Below, piece by piece: positions 1 to 11,537 of a stretch of DNA of 32,288 nucleotides; position 1 is the stretch's first letter; every line of letters begins with the position of its first letter. The stretch comes from Rubrivivax sp. GTDB lineage: Bacteria; Pseudomonadota; Gammaproteobacteria; Burkholderiales; Burkholderiaceae_C. The DNA lies in the NCBI GenBank assembly GCA_016788525.1, contig JAEUPD010000225.1, forward strand, positions 1-32,288, in the 5' to 3' direction. A model generated the notes under the pieces. It made no database searches. It was given only the letters and a program-made list of their open reading frames with translations, and was not told the origin of the DNA. The translations under genes and the position numbers were made by a program.

Positions 1-422
1 CCCACCGGCTGCGCGTGCAGCGACGGCGTCTCGGTGAGCTCCACCGACACCACCTGCCCGACGGCGGCACTGGCCGTGGCGTTCTTGGGGATCAGGATGT
101 CCTGGCCATAGCGCCGATCCTCCGGCGCCACCAGCCACTGCCCGCCTTCGTGGAGCAACCGGCCGATGATGGGCGCCTTGGCGCGAGCCACGATGTCGAG
201 CACGCGCCCTTCAGGCCGGCCCTTGCGGTCGTGGCGGACGATGCGCACGCGCACGCGGTCGCGGTGCAGCACCGAGCGCATCTCCTGCGGCGCAAGGTAG
301 ACGATGGGGTCGCCGCTGTCGGGCACGACGAAACCGTGGCCGTCTCGGTGGCCCTCGACGCGGCCCTCGAGTTCGGCAAGCAAGGCCCCGGCTGGGGCCG
401 CTGTCGCTGTGGAAGTGCTGAT
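1..422 (-). CDS. rnr: Ribonuclease R, N-terminal part (cut by window edge)
   Basis: This is the first ~140 residues of an RNase II/R-family 3'-5' exoribonuclease, which degrades structured RNA; the catalytic RNB domain lies outside the window. The visible part has the N-terminal and cold-shock-like region of the family, including GHRDGHGFV, a D-S-G-D-P-I-V-Y-L segment, HRDRVRVRIV and RRYGQDILIPKNA. There is no in-frame ATG between the tRNA gene and this conserved region. A good Shine-Dalgarno (AAGAGG, 428-433 on the opposite strand) lies 5 nt before an ATC codon (420-422) that would begin I/M-S-T-S-T-A. I chose that start; the conventional alternative is a TTG at 381-383, which has no ribosome-binding site. 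The gene follows the phosphoribosyltransferase on the same strand, with a tRNA gene on the other strand in between. Family assignment is solid; the start is uncertain. Confidence 0.85.
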   Translation of the reverse strand, partial: MSTSTATAAPAGALLAELEGRVEGHRDGHGFVVPDSGDPIVYLAPQEMRSVLHRDRVRVRIVRHDRKGRPEGRVLDIVARAKAPIIGRLLHEGGQWLVAPEDRRYGQDILIPKNATASAAVGQVVSVELTETPSLHAQPV

Positions 423-427
423 AGAAT
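422..427 (+). promoter_or_regulatory. Possible -10 element of the tRNA-Leu promoter
   Basis: TAGAAT matches five of six bases of the sigma-70 -10 consensus and ends 14 nt before the mature tRNA, a normal distance for a short tRNA leader. No convincing -35 hexamer is visible 16-18 nt upstream. The element overlaps the proposed start codon region of rnr on the other strand. Confidence 0.35.
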
Positions 428-441
428 CCTCTTTTGTACCT

Positions 442-526
<85 letters not shown>

Positions 527-538
527 CCAACATCGGTC

Positions 539-577
539 AAGGCCGGCTGATCTCGCGATCGCCGGCCTTGCGCTTTT
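539..577 (+). terminator. Rho-independent terminator after tRNA-Leu
   Basis: AAGGCCGGC (539-547) and GCCGGCCTT (561-569) form a perfect 9-bp stem with a 13-nt loop that itself contains GATC/CGCG symmetry. GCGCTTTT follows. The stem starts 12 nt after the tRNA CCA, so it most likely ends the tRNA transcript. On the minus strand the same hairpin lies just past the phosphoribosyltransferase stop but is not followed by a T-run, so it should end that transcript poorly. Confidence 0.7.
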
Positions 578-1099
578 CTAGATCTGGAATTTGCGCGCCA
601 GCCCGTCGGGCCGCAGCGTGTCGTACTCTTCGAACGGTTGATGGATCCACGGGCTCGTGGGCAGCAGTTCGACGTAGTAGTCCGGCGTGTAGGTCGACAC
701 CCCTTTCACCCAGATCACCCCGGCACGCAGCTCCTGGATGGCCGGCATGCCGCGCAGCCGTTCGACCACGGCACGCAGCGTGTGGCCGGTGTCGGCGAGG
801 TCGTCCACCAGCAGCACGCGGCCGGCCAGCTCGCCCTTGGGCATGGTGATGTACTTGGCCATGTCCAGCCGTCCCTGGATCGTGCCGGCCTCGGCTCGAT
901 AGGAACTGGTCGACATGATGGCCAGCGGCTTGTCAAACACCCGTGAGAGCACGTCGCCCGGGCGCATGCCGCCACGCGCCAGGCACAGGATCTGGTCGAA
1001 CTGCCAGCCCGAGTGCGCTACCTTGAGCGCCAGCCGCTCGATCAGCAGGTGGTACTCGTCCCAGGAAACATAAAGGTGCTTGCCGTCGTCGGTGAGCAT
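578..1099 (-). CDS. Phosphoribosyltransferase (purine type)
   Basis: This 173-residue type I phosphoribosyltransferase probably salvages a purine base by transferring ribose-5-phosphate from PRPP. The PRPP loop is clear at about residues 95-108: VLLVDDLADTGHTL, with the paired acidic residues D99-D100 and the T-G-H-T turn. LCLARGGMRPGD at about 39-49 is the PPi-binding loop. The C-terminal YYVELLPTSPWIHQPFEEYD is typical of the hypoxanthine/xanthine-guanine-like branch. The ATG at 1097-1099 has a strong GGAGG upstream. It follows purA by 53 nt, which supports a role in purine interconversion. The base specificity cannot be read from the sequence. Confidence 0.9.
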   Translation of the reverse strand: MLTDDGKHLYVSWDEYHLLIERLALKVAHSGWQFDQILCLARGGMRPGDVLSRVFDKPLAIMSTSSYRAEAGTIQGRLDMAKYITMPKGELAGRVLLVDDLADTGHTLRAVVERLRGMPAIQELRAGVIWVKGVSTYTPDYYVELLPTSPWIHQPFEEYDTLRPDGLARKFQI

Positions 1100-1152
1100 C
1101 GGGGAGGCCTCCTCGTCTTGAATCGTCGGATCGTGGGCGCCGGCACCCCGCC

Positions 1153-2505
<1,353 letters not shown>

Positions 2506-3735
2506 CTAGCGTGAGTGTTCGACAGCGGCCGGCGAGTGCCGGGCGGCGGGCGCCGCCGGAACGCCCGGCGCGGCAACGTCTCTCAGCACCCAGCGCCCGT
2601 CGAGTTCGACCAGTTCCCGGTCGCAGACAAAGGCCTGCACTTCGGGCTCGTGGCCGGGCAGGATGGCCAGCACGGTCTCGCCAGCCTCGCGCAGGCGGCG
2701 CACGGCAGCCCTCAGCGCCGGGTCTTCCCCCCACGGCGCGCGAATGGCGGAGGCGGCCGCGCGTGGCGAGGATGCCTCGGCCAGCGCCTTCAGATCGAGG
2801 CTGAAGCCGACGGCAGGCCGGTTGCGACCGAATACCGCTCCGACTTCGTCGTAGCGGCCGCCTCGGGCCAGCGCATCGGGGGCCCCGGCACCGTAGATCG
2901 AGAAACGCGGCCCGGTGTAGTAGCCATAGCCGCCCATGTCGCCAAGGTCGAAGCCCACGCGCAGCTCGGGGTAGGCCAGGCGCAGGTGCGCAGCCAGCCA
3001 GCGCAGGTCGTCCAGCGCCCGGCGCACCAGCGGCCGAGCCGGCAGGGCCTGTGCCGCCGCCTGGAGCACCTCATCGCCGCCATACAGCCCCGGCAAGGCC
3101 TGAAGACCGCGCGCGACATCGGCAGGCATGCCGGCCGTCAGGGCGCCCAGACCGATACGGTCCTTCTCGGCCAGCGCCTGCGCCACGTCCTGCAATGCGG
3201 CTGCATCGGCGGCCACGCCGGCCAGCAGGCCACGCAGCACACGGGCGTCGGCCAGGTCGATGACCAGCGGCCGCGTGCCCGCCTCTTCGAGGCAGTCCAG
3301 GGCGAGTTCGGCCGCCTCGAGGTCAGCCTCCAGGCCCGCGTGGCCGAAGATCTCTGCGCCGAATTGCAGCGGCTCGCGCGAGGCAGCCACGCTGGTGGCC
3401 CGGGCATGCAGCACCGGACCGCAGTAGCACAGCCGCGTCACGCCCTGGCGGTTCAGCAGGTGCGCATCGATGCGCGCGGCCTGTGGCGTGGTGTCGGCGC
3501 GCAGGCCGATGGTGCGCCCGCTGGTCTGGTCCACCAGCTTGAAGGTGCGCAGGTCCAGCTCTCGCCCGGTGCCCGACAGCAGCGACTCCAGATGTTCGAG
3601 CAGCGGTGGCACCACCAGCTCGAAACCGTACCCCAGTGCGCGGTCGACCAGCTGGCGGCGCAACGCTTCGAGCTGCCGGGCCTGCGCGGGCAGCACATCG
3701 GCGATGTGCTCGGGCAACAACCAGGCAGACAGCAT
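2506..3735 (-). CDS. hisZ: ATP phosphoribosyltransferase regulatory subunit
   Basis: HisZ is a catalytically dead paralogue of histidyl-tRNA synthetase that pairs with short-form HisG and makes it active and histidine-sensitive. The protein has 409 residues. Class II synthetase-like features are visible: a motif-2-like region around [37 protein letters not shown], and a late [24 protein letters not shown]. It lacks the C-terminal anticodon-binding domain found in the true HisS of this window (11538-12869). It begins a likely sub-operon with purA. HisG is not in the window. HisZ next to purA and hflKC is a typical betaproteobacterial order. Confidence 0.93.
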   Translation of the reverse strand: MLSAWLLPEHIADVLPAQARQLEALRRQLVDRALGYGFELVVPPLLEHLESLLSGTGRELDLRTFKLVDQTSGRTIGLRADTTPQAARIDAHLLNRQGVTRLCYCGPVLHARATSVAASREPLQFGAEIFGHAGLEADLEAAELALDCLEEAGTRPLVIDLADARVLRGLLAGVAADAAALQDVAQALAEKDRIGLGALTAGMPADVARGLQALPGLYGGDEVLQAAAQALPARPLVRRALDDLRWLAAHLRLAYPELRVGFDLGDMGGYGYYTGPRFSIYGAGAPDALARGGRYDEVGAVFGRNRPAVGFSLDLKALAEASSPRAAASAIRAPWGEDPALRAAVRRLREAGETVLAILPGHEPEVQAFVCDRELVELDGRWVLRDVAAPGVPAAPAARHSPAAVEHSR

Positions 3736-3762
3736 CGGGCAACGTGTTTCTTTGAAAGCGGC

Positions 3763-3768
3763 ATTGTA
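3763..3768 (-). promoter_or_regulatory. Possible -10 element upstream of hisZ
   Basis: TACAAT, read on the minus strand, matches five of six -10 consensus bases inside the 108-nt gap between the DUF2065 gene and hisZ. It would start a transcript about 20 nt before the hisZ ATG. No good -35 hexamer is seen. It may give hisZ-purA their own transcript within the long gene string. Confidence 0.4.
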
Positions 3769-3843
3769 GGCGCCGGGCCTCGTGGCCCTGCCGTACCGAG
3801 CCGCCGCAGCGCCGGCGCCCAGCGGGCGTCAGGACCTGGCTAG

Positions 3844-4029
3844 CTAGCGCCACAACGCGAGCAAGGCCAGGCCGATGACGATGCTCACCAGGCCGATGAA
3901 CCTGATCTGCCCGTCGGTCATGGCCAGCGCGCGCTCGAACATCGAGCGCCAGCCGCGCGGGCTCAGGAAGGGCATCAGGCCTTCGAACACGAGCATCAGC
4001 GCCAGCGCGCCGAGCAGCAGGTCACCCAT
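3844..4029 (-). CDS. Small DUF2065 inner-membrane protein
   Basis: This 61-residue protein has two hydrophobic segments. The first is LLLGALALMLVFEGLMPFL (about residues 4-22) and the second is IGLVSIVIGLALLALW (about 45-60). A short basic loop containing PRGWRSMFERALAM joins them. This is the pattern of the DUF2065/YjeT family, whose genes are habitually found beside hflC and purA in proteobacteria; no biochemical function is established to my knowledge. It lies 87 nt after hflC and 108 nt before hisZ on the same strand. The context suggests a link to the HflKC membrane complex, but that is inference. Confidence 0.88.
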   Translation of the reverse strand: MGDLLLGALALMLVFEGLMPFLSPRGWRSMFERALAMTDGQIRFIGLVSIVIGLALLALWR

Positions 4030-4116
4030 GCTCGGGTGGGCACCGGAGCCACGGCGCCCGGGGCGTGCGAGCCAAGTGGCCGGGCATGCCGCCTCCCTGC
4101 GCGGTGCGCGGCGCGT

Positions 4117-5001
4117 TCAGCGCCGCGGCCCCGCCGGGCTGCTGCCTTGCATGGCGCGGAAGAACTCGCTGCTGGGGTCCAGCACCATCACGTCGCTGCG
4201 GCTGCGGAAGGTGGCGCGGTAGGCCTCGAGGCTGCGGTAGAACTGCGCGAACTGGGGGTCGCGGCCAAACGCCTCGGCGTACAGCGCCGAGGCCTTGGCG
4301 TCACCGGCACCCTTGATCTTCTGCGCGTCGCGGTAGGCCTCGGCGATGATCACCTCGCGCTGGCGGTCGGCGTCGGCGCGGATCTTCTCGCCTTCGGCGT
4401 TGCCGGTGGAACGCAACTCGTTGGCCACCTGGGCCCGTTCGGACACCATGCGCCGGTACACCGAATCGGTGATGTCGGCGACGAAGTCGACTCGCTTGAT
4501 GCGCACATCGACGATCTCGATGCCGAACGACTTGGCGTCATCGAGCAGGCGCTTTTGCACGTCGCCCATGATGCGCTCGCGTTCGCCCGACAGCACCCCT
4601 TGCACGGTGCGCTTGGTGACTTCCTCGTTGAAGGCGGCCTGCACCACCGGCGACAGGCGGGTCTCCAGATTGCGGAAGTCGACGCCGTTGTTGCGGATGA
4701 ATTGGCGCGGCTCGGCGATGCGCCACTTCACCAGCCAGTCGATGACCAGGCTCTTCTTCTCGGCGGTGAAGATGGGGCGCGTCTCGGGGCTGTCCAGGGT
4801 CTGGATGCGCTTGTCGAGAAACACCACGTTCTGGAACGGCGGGGGCAGTTTCCACTTCAGGCCGGGGTCGGCGATGACTTCCTTGATCTCGCCCAGCGCG
4901 TACACCACGCCCACCTGGCGCTGATCGACGACGAAGAGCGTGCTGGTGGCGGCCATCAGCGCGACGATGGCGCCCATGACGAAGATGCCGAGGCGGCTCA
5001 T
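4117..5001 (-). CDS. hflC: HflC, SPFH-domain regulator of FtsH
   Basis: HflC pairs with HflK in a large periplasm-facing cage around the FtsH protease in the inner membrane and modulates FtsH proteolysis. The 294-residue protein starts with one membrane anchor (about residues 5-25). The SPFH/band-7 core follows (about 25-190), containing FVVDQRQVGVVYALGEI and a PGLKWKLPPPFQNV motif. A charged coiled-coil stretch rich in E, R, K and A comes next (about 190-250). The C-terminal tail with FFRAMQGSS is typical of the family. It starts 24 nt after hflK, as in most proteobacteria, so the two subunits are made together. Confidence 0.97.
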   Translation of the reverse strand: MSRLGIFVMGAIVALMAATSTLFVVDQRQVGVVYALGEIKEVIADPGLKWKLPPPFQNVVFLDKRIQTLDSPETRPIFTAEKKSLVIDWLVKWRIAEPRQFIRNNGVDFRNLETRLSPVVQAAFNEEVTKRTVQGVLSGERERIMGDVQKRLLDDAKSFGIEIVDVRIKRVDFVADITDSVYRRMVSERAQVANELRSTGNAEGEKIRADADRQREVIIAEAYRDAQKIKGAGDAKASALYAEAFGRDPQFAQFYRSLEAYRATFRSRSDVMVLDPSSEFFRAMQGSSPAGPRR

Positions 5002-5025
5002 GTGATCTTCCTTGCCGGGCCCGCT

Positions 5026-6340
5026 TCAGCGGCCCTCACGGTCACGCGTGCGCGCACCGTCGCGCGAACGCACATCAGTGCTGGTGGTGGCCGCCGGCGG
5101 CGGTTCGGCCGGCGCGGAGGGCGCCAGCGCGGCCGCCGCCCCCGGTACGGCACCGGCCTGCTGCAGCAGGCGGTCCAGCGGCAGGTACAACAGGTTGCTG
5201 CCACCCCGCGTATCGACCAGCACCTTGGAGACGTTGGAGTACACCTGCTGCATCGCCTCGAGGTACATGCGGTCGCGGGTCACCTGGGGCGCCTTCTGGT
5301 ATTCGGCCAGCACCGATCGGAAGCGCTGCGAATCGCCTTCGGCCTGCGCCACCACCCGCGAGCGATAGCCTTCCGCCTCCTCCATCAGGCGCGACGCCGT
5401 GCCGCGCGCCTTGGGGATGACGTCGCTGGCGTAGGCGCGGCCCTCGTTGACCAGCCGGTCGCGGTCGGCACCGGCCTTGACGGCATCGTTGAACGCCGCC
5501 TGCACGGGGTCGGGCACCTGCACGTTCTGCAGGTTGACGTTGGCCACCAGGATGCCGGCCTTCAGCCGGTCGAGCTGGCTCTGGATGCTCTTGACCAGAT
5601 CGGCGGCGATGGCGTCGCGGCGTTCGTACAGCACCGAGTCGACCTTGCTGCTGCCGACGATTTCGCGCACCGCGGATTCGGCGGCCATCACCACCGCCTC
5701 GTCGGCGTTGCGGTTCTCGAACAGGTAGGCGCGCGCGTCGGCACGCCGGTACTGCACCGTGAAGCGGATGTCCACGATGTTCTCGTCCTGCGACAGCATC
5801 GAGCTGTCGCGCAGGCCCGTGGCCTGCACCACCGAGCTGCGCCCGACCTCCACCGACTGCAACTGCGTCACCGACACTGTCTCGTGCGCCTGCACCGGGT
5901 AGGGCAGCCGCCACTGGAAGCCGGCATCGGCGGTGTGGCTGAAGCGGCCGAAGGTGGTGACCACGGCCTGCTGACCTTCCTGCACGATGAAGAAGCCGCT
6001 GCCCAGCCAGACGAGCAGTGCCACCACGCCGATGAGGCCGGCCCCGATGCCGGCGCTCTTCATGTCCGGCTGGAACCCGCCGCCCCCACCGCCACCGCCG
6101 GAGGGACGCTCTTCGCGGTTGCGCTGCGGGCCCGGCCCGCTGCCCTTGCCGCCGAACAGGCCGGTGAGCTTCTTGTTGAACTCACGCCATAGCTCGTCCA
6201 GGTCGGGCGGGCCTTCGTTGCGGCCGCCGTTGTTGTAGATCAGGCCGGCGCGGGTGCGGCCGGCCCAGGCGGCGCGCAGCAGCGCGGCAGCCGCGCCGGC
6301 CAGCGCCCGCAGGCGGTCGCGAAGCGAGGGGATGGTGGAG

Positions 6341-6348
<8 letters not shown>
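5026..6348 (-). CDS. hflK: HflK, SPFH-domain regulator of FtsH
   Basis: HflK is the partner of HflC in the FtsH-regulating membrane complex. The 440-residue protein has a cytoplasmic N-terminal region with the family signature PPDLDELWREFNKKL (about 47-61) and a run of eight glycines (84-91). One membrane segment follows (about 99-120), then FIVQEGQQAVVTTFGRF and the SPFH domain. The C-terminus is a proline/alanine-rich tail ending in arginine/aspartate-rich sequence. I chose the ATG at 6346-6348, which overlaps the hflX stop by 8 nt (ATGCGTGA), indicating coupled translation. Roughly the first 37 residues, before LIYNNGG, are alanine/arginine-rich and less conserved, so a later start is possible. 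Confidence 0.95.
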
Positions 6349-7708
<1,360 letters not shown>

Positions 7709-7775
7709 CTGCCGCGCCGGCCCGCCGGCCCTCGCGGCCGCATGGCCCGGAAGACCAGACCCGGGCGGGTTGCTC

Positions 7776-8024
7776 TCAAGGGGCTTGTTCGCCGGCCTGC
7801 TCGTTCGGATGGAAGTTCACCGCCCGGCTGGGCACGACGGTGGAAATGGCGTGCTTGTAGACCATCTGCGTGACGGTGTTCCGCAGCAGCACCACGTACT
7901 GGTCGAACGACTCGATGTGGCCCTGGAGCTTGATGCCATTGACGAGGTAGATCGACACCGGCACATGCTCCTTGCGCAGCAGGTTCAGAAAGGGGTCCTG
8001 CAGGAGTTGGCCCTTGTTGCTCAC
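7776..8024 (-). CDS. hfq: RNA chaperone Hfq
   Basis: Hfq forms a hexameric Sm-like ring that pairs small RNAs with mRNAs. The 82-residue protein carries the Sm1 region ([20 protein letters not shown], residues 21-40) and the Sm2 signature with YKHAIST (56-62) that binds uridine tails. The rim patch that is RRER in the E. coli protein reads R-K-E-H here. The C-terminal tail is short (about 14 residues after VNFHP). The start is GTG at 8022-8024; GGAG about 7 nt upstream supports it. It follows der by 73 nt, a gap with a possible promoter of its own. Confidence 0.97.
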   Translation of the reverse strand: MSNKGQLLQDPFLNLLRKEHVPVSIYLVNGIKLQGHIESFDQYVVLLRNTVTQMVYKHAISTVVPSRAVNFHPNEQAGEQAP

Positions 8025-8057
8025 GATATGCTCCGTGTTGAGTGTTCAGAGGCGGGC

Positions 8058-8066
8058 ACCTTACCA
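8058..8066 (-). promoter_or_regulatory. Possible extended -10 promoter for hfq
   Basis: On the minus strand TGGTAAGGT combines a TGn extension with a four-of-six -10 hexamer. It lies in the 73-nt gap between der and hfq and would start a leader of about 26 nt that contains the hfq ribosome-binding site. No -35 match is seen at normal spacing. Weak evidence from sequence alone. Confidence 0.3.
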
Positions 8067-8097
8067 CAGGCCACCCCGCGGCAGGCACCTGGAGAGG

Positions 8098-9450
8098 TCA
8101 ACTGCCCCGGTCGTCGAAGGGATTGCGCCCGGTTCTGAGCTCGATGCGCAGCGGCGTGCCCACCAGCTTGAAGTGGTCGCGGATGCGGCCCTCCAGGTAG
8201 CGCTTGTAGGCCGCCGTCACATGGTCGAGCGCGTTGCCATGCACCACCACGATGGGCGGATTCATGCCGCCTTGGTGCGCATAGCGCATCTTCGGGCGGA
8301 AGCGCCCCGCGCGCCGCGGCTGCTGGTGCGCCACGGCCTCCTGCAGCAGGCGCGTCAGCACCGGCGTGGGCATCTTCACCGTGGCCGAGGCATGCGCCTG
8401 GAGGAGGGCTTTCCACAATGCGCTGAGTCCGCTTCGCTTCAACGCCGAGATGTGGAGCACCGGCGCGAATTTCAAGAACGCCAGCCGCGTCTCGATGGAG
8501 CGCTCGAACATCTGGCGCTGGTAGTCGTCGGTGGCGTCCCACTTGTTCACCGCCACCACCACCGCACGGCCGGACTCGACGATGTAGCCGGCGATGTGGG
8601 CATCCTGGTCGCTGACCCCTTGGGTGGCATCCAGCAGCAGCAGCACGACGTTGGCATCGGCGATGGCCTGCAGCGTCTTGACCACCGAGAACTTCTCCAC
8701 CGCCTCGAACACCTTGCCCTTGCGGCGCAGCCCGGCGGTGTCGACGAGCACGAAGTGCCGGCCATCGCGCTCGAACGGCACGTGAATCGCGTCGCGCGTG
8801 GTGCCGGGCTGGTCGAAGGCGATCAGCCGCTCCTCGCCGAGCCAGGCGTTGATCAGCGTGCTCTTGCCCACGTTCGGGCGGCCGGCCACGGCCAGGCGGA
8901 TGGGCCGCTCGGGCGCCTCGCCCGCCGTGGCCGCGTCGGCGCCGTCATCCGGCTCGGGCTCGAAGCCCTCCAGCGCGGCCTCGAGCAGGCTGCGCACGCC
9001 CTGCCCGTGCGCGGCCGATACCGGATGCAGCGCACCGAGCCCGAGTTCGTGGAACTCGGCCAGGGCCGGCGACTCGGCCATGCCTTCTGCCTTGTTCACG
9101 GCCAATACGGTGCGCTTGCCTTGCGCGCGCAGGAATCGCGCAATGTCGTGGTCCTGTGCCGACAGGCCCGCGCGCAGGTCGGTCACGAAGACCACGGTGT
9201 CGGCTTCGGCCACCGCAGCCCGTGTCTGGCGTGCCATCTCGGCCACCACCCCGGTGGGCTTGTCGGGCTCGAAGCCGCCCGTGTCGACGACGATGAACGC
9301 CAGGCCGCCGAGATGGGCGTCACCGTAGTGCCGGTCGCGGGTCAGGCCCGGGAAGTCGGCCACGATGGCATCGCGGCTCTTGGTGATGCGGTTGAACAGC
9401 GTGCTCTTGCCCACGTTGGGCCGGCCCACCAGCGCGATCACCGGTTTCAT
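8098..9450 (-). CDS. der: Ribosome assembly GTPase Der (EngA)
   Basis: Der is the double-GTPase needed for 50S subunit maturation. The 450-residue protein shows both G domains. The first has GRPNVGKST at 9-17, DFPGLTRDR and VVDTGGF at 54-60, with NKAEG as G4. The second has GRPNVGKST at 190-198, [22 protein letters not shown] and NKWD. The C-terminal KH-like domain contains [19 protein letters not shown]. The ATG at 9448-9450 has AAGGA 5 nt upstream. It lies 49 nt after bamB, the widely conserved bamB-der pair. Confidence 0.98.
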   Translation of the reverse strand: MKPVIALVGRPNVGKSTLFNRITKSRDAIVADFPGLTRDRHYGDAHLGGLAFIVVDTGGFEPDKPTGVVAEMARQTRAAVAEADTVVFVTDLRAGLSAQDHDIARFLRAQGKRTVLAVNKAEGMAESPALAEFHELGLGALHPVSAAHGQGVRSLLEAALEGFEPEPDDGADAATAGEAPERPIRLAVAGRPNVGKSTLINAWLGEERLIAFDQPGTTRDAIHVPFERDGRHFVLVDTAGLRRKGKVFEAVEKFSVVKTLQAIADANVVLLLLDATQGVSDQDAHIAGYIVESGRAVVVAVNKWDATDDYQRQMFERSIETRLAFLKFAPVLHISALKRSGLSALWKALLQAHASATVKMPTPVLTRLLQEAVAHQQPRRAGRFRPKMRYAHQGGMNPPIVVVHGNALDHVTAAYKRYLEGRIRDHFKLVGTPLRIELRTGRNPFDDRGS

Positions 9451-9499
9451 CGCAGTCCTTGGGTGCCGCGGCGGCGATGCGTCACGCCGTTCGATGGGG

Positions 9500-10663
9500 T
9501 CAGTGTGGCCGGAAGGCAAACGCGCCGCCGCCGCGCGTGAGCACCAGCATGGTGGTGCCGCTGACCACCGGCACGCCCACCACCGGCGTGCCGTCGGTAG
9601 TGAGCCGCAGCTGCGTCTCGCCGCTGGTGGCGCTCAGGAAGTGCACGTAGCCATCGGCGTCGCCGAACACCACCAGCGGCCCCACGGCCAGCATGCCCGA
9701 CAAGCCGCGGTGCATGAAGCGCTCGTGGCTCCACAGCACGTCGCCGGTGTCGGCCCGCCAAGCGGTGATGCGATCGTTGGCATCGGCACCGAACACCCGC
9801 TCGGCATCGCCGGCCAGCGCGCGCGTGCCACCGGTGTTGCGTGTCCACAGCAGCGTGCCCCGCTCGGCGTCGACGCAGGCCACTGCGGCCTGGAAGGCGC
9901 GGGCGCAGAAACGGCTGCCGCTGCGCACCGCCGGGCCCACCAGGTCGGCCAGCCGCTCGACCTCGTTGGTGCCGCGCGGCGTGGCCAGCGCCACGTCCCA
10001 GTTGAGCGCCCCCTGGGTCGGCTCCAGACCCACCAGCCGCGGCCCCTGCGCCGCCAGCAGCGTGTTGCGGTAGGCCGCCAGCACGCTGGGCTGCGCCAGC
10101 GTGAGCGGGTCGCCCGGCTTCTGGTAGACCCACAGGCGCCGGCCATCCTGCGCATCGAAGGCGTGCACCACGCGGTCCACGGTGACCACGAAGACGCGTT
10201 CGCCGGCCACGAATGGCGCGCTCACCACCGCCGCCGGCACGCGCTTGCGCCACAGCTGCGCCCCCTTGGCGTCGAAGGCCACCACCTCGTTGGCGCGTGT
10301 CACCACGCTGGTGAACCGGCCGTCGCTACCCACCCCCGCGGTGATCTCGGCGCCGGCGTCACCACGCCAGACTTCGCGGCCGTCCTCGGCGCGCAGCGCC
10401 TTGACCAGGCCGTCGCTGCCGGCCAGGAAGAACATGCCGTCGCGCGCCGCCGGAACGAGCGGAAAGCGCAGCGGGCCGAGGTCATCGAGCCACACCTGGC
10501 GGCCCGTGACCTTCGGCTCCAAGGTCTCCAGCGGCTTGGGGTCGGGCTTGTCTGCCGCGCAGCCGCTGCCCAGCACCAAGGCCAAGCCGGCGGCTGCGGC
10601 CCACAAGGCCCTTTCCAGGCCCCGCAGCGCCCGCGCCGGGCTGGTGTGCCGAACGCATTGCAT
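9500..10663 (-). CDS. bamB: Outer-membrane assembly lipoprotein BamB
   Basis: BamB is the beta-propeller lipoprotein of the BAM complex that inserts outer-membrane proteins. The 387-residue protein starts with a basic N-terminus and a hydrophobic stretch ending in a lipobox, LGSGC, with the acylated cysteine at 35. Repeated PQQ-type propeller blades follow, each with an A-x-D-x-x-x-G-x-x-x-W pattern: [45 protein letters not shown] and [12 protein letters not shown] chose the ATG at 10661-10663, since AGGAGG lies 6 nt before it; a GTG 15 nt further upstream would place that motif inside the gene. It starts 11 nt after the yfgM-like gene. Confidence 0.95.
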   Translation of the reverse strand: MQCVRHTSPARALRGLERALWAAAAGLALVLGSGCAADKPDPKPLETLEPKVTGRQVWLDDLGPLRFPLVPAARDGMFFLAGSDGLVKALRAEDGREVWRGDAGAEITAGVGSDGRFTSVVTRANEVVAFDAKGAQLWRKRVPAAVVSAPFVAGERVFVVTVDRVVHAFDAQDGRRLWVYQKPGDPLTLAQPSVLAAYRNTLLAAQGPRLVGLEPTQGALNWDVALATPRGTNEVERLADLVGPAVRSGSRFCARAFQAAVACVDAERGTLLWTRNTGGTRALAGDAERVFGADANDRITAWRADTGDVLWSHERFMHRGLSGMLAVGPLVVFGDADGYVHFLSATSGETQLRLTTDGTPVVGVPVVSGTTMLVLTRGGGAFAFRPH

Positions 10664-10674
10664 TGCCGGCCTCC

Positions 10675-11409
10675 TCACTTGGAAGCACCGGGGGCGGCTG
10701 CGCTGGCTGCGGCCGAGGCGGCCGTGCCGGGGCTCACGCCAACCGCCGCCCGCGCCACGCCGGGCGGCATGCCGATCGACGTGAGCTTGGCCTCCACCAG
10801 CCGGCGGTACTCGACCTTGTCGCTCAACGCAGCGAAGGCCGCTTGCCAGGCCGAGCCGGCTTCGGCCTTCTTGCCCTGGAGCATCAACACGTCGCCGCGA
10901 CGGTCGGCCACCAGGGCGGCAAAGGTGCCGGCGCCGTCGGCCTGGGCCGCATCGAGCGACTTCAAGGCCTCGTCGTAGTTCTTCGCCTCGGCCTGCAGTG
11001 CCGCCAGCCGCAGGCGCGCCACGGTGCGCACCTCGGCCTCCTTGGCCTGACCGGCCACCCAGGCGAGCGTGGCCTGGGCGTCGTCGGCCTTGCCCTTGTC
11101 GAACTGCACCTTTGCTGCCAGCAGGCCACCCTGCGCGGCGTAGGCCGCGCCCGGGAAGCGCTGCTTCAGGTCGGCGAAGCGCTGGCTGACCTTGTCCACC
11201 TCGCCGGTCGCGGCAGCCCGGTCGAGCTCGTCATACAGCGCGCCTGCCTTGCCGGCCTGATCGCGCTGGTACCAATGCCAGGCGTTGTAGGCCGCAAAGC
11301 CGCCGAGCACCAGCACCAACAGCCAGGTGATCAGGTTGCCGTGCTTGTTCCAGAACGCCTTGACGGCGTCGAGCTGTTCCTGCTCCTGCAGGTCGAGGGA
11401 AGTGGCCAT
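10675..11409 (-). CDS. YfgM-like membrane-anchored TPR protein
   Basis: This 244-residue protein of the YfgM/UPF0070 family has an acidic cytoplasmic N-terminus (MATSLDLQEQEQLDAVKAFW), one membrane segment (about residues 25-43, followed by WHWYQRD), and a periplasmic TPR-like helical domain. In E. coli YfgM is tied to the Sec translocon and the chaperone PpiD; its gene likewise sits between hisS and bamB. The C-terminus is an alanine/serine/proline-rich tail. I took the ATG at 11407-11409, because the conserved N-terminus begins there; an upstream GTG at 11490 would add 27 unconserved residues. There is no strong ribosome-binding site. Confidence 0.9.
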   Translation of the reverse strand: MATSLDLQEQEQLDAVKAFWNKHGNLITWLLVLVLGGFAAYNAWHWYQRDQAGKAGALYDELDRAAATGEVDKVSQRFADLKQRFPGAAYAAQGGLLAAKVQFDKGKADDAQATLAWVAGQAKEAEVRTVARLRLAALQAEAKNYDEALKSLDAAQADGAGTFAALVADRRGDVLMLQGKKAEAGSAWQAAFAALSDKVEYRRLVEAKLTSIGMPPGVARAAVGVSPGTAASAAASAAAPGASK

Positions 11410-11470
11410 GGGGAGGATCGGGTGTTCGGGGTTCCGCGCGCCCGACGCCGGCGGCGCGGGAAAGCGGCGG

Positions 11471-11476
11471 ATTATC
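11471..11476 (-). promoter_or_regulatory. Possible -10 element before the yfgM-like gene
   Basis: GATAAT, read on the minus strand, matches five of six -10 bases within the 128-nt gap between hisS and the yfgM-like gene, the widest gap in this part of the string. It would give a leader of about 55 nt. No -35 match is evident, so this could be chance, although such AT-rich hexamers are rare in this GC-rich sequence. Confidence 0.3.
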
Positions 11477-11537
11477 TCTTGCAGCCCCACGCGGCCCCCA
11501 GGCGCGCAGGGGTGCGCGCCCGCGGAGCGTGGCGGCC

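Noticed and set aside
2506-3735. hisZ as a second histidyl-tRNA synthetase
   Set aside because: It lacks the anticodon-binding domain and intact histidine-specific motifs, and a full hisS exists at 11538-12869.
4036-6192. A 718-codon open frame on the plus strand opposite hflC and hflK
   Set aside because: It lies wholly antisense to two certain genes, its residues are H/R/A/G/V-rich as expected from the complement of GC-rich codons, and it has no family signature.
8021-8542. A 173-codon minus-strand frame within der and the der-hfq gap
   Set aside because: It runs out of frame inside the C-terminal half of Der, and its sequence shows no conserved pattern.
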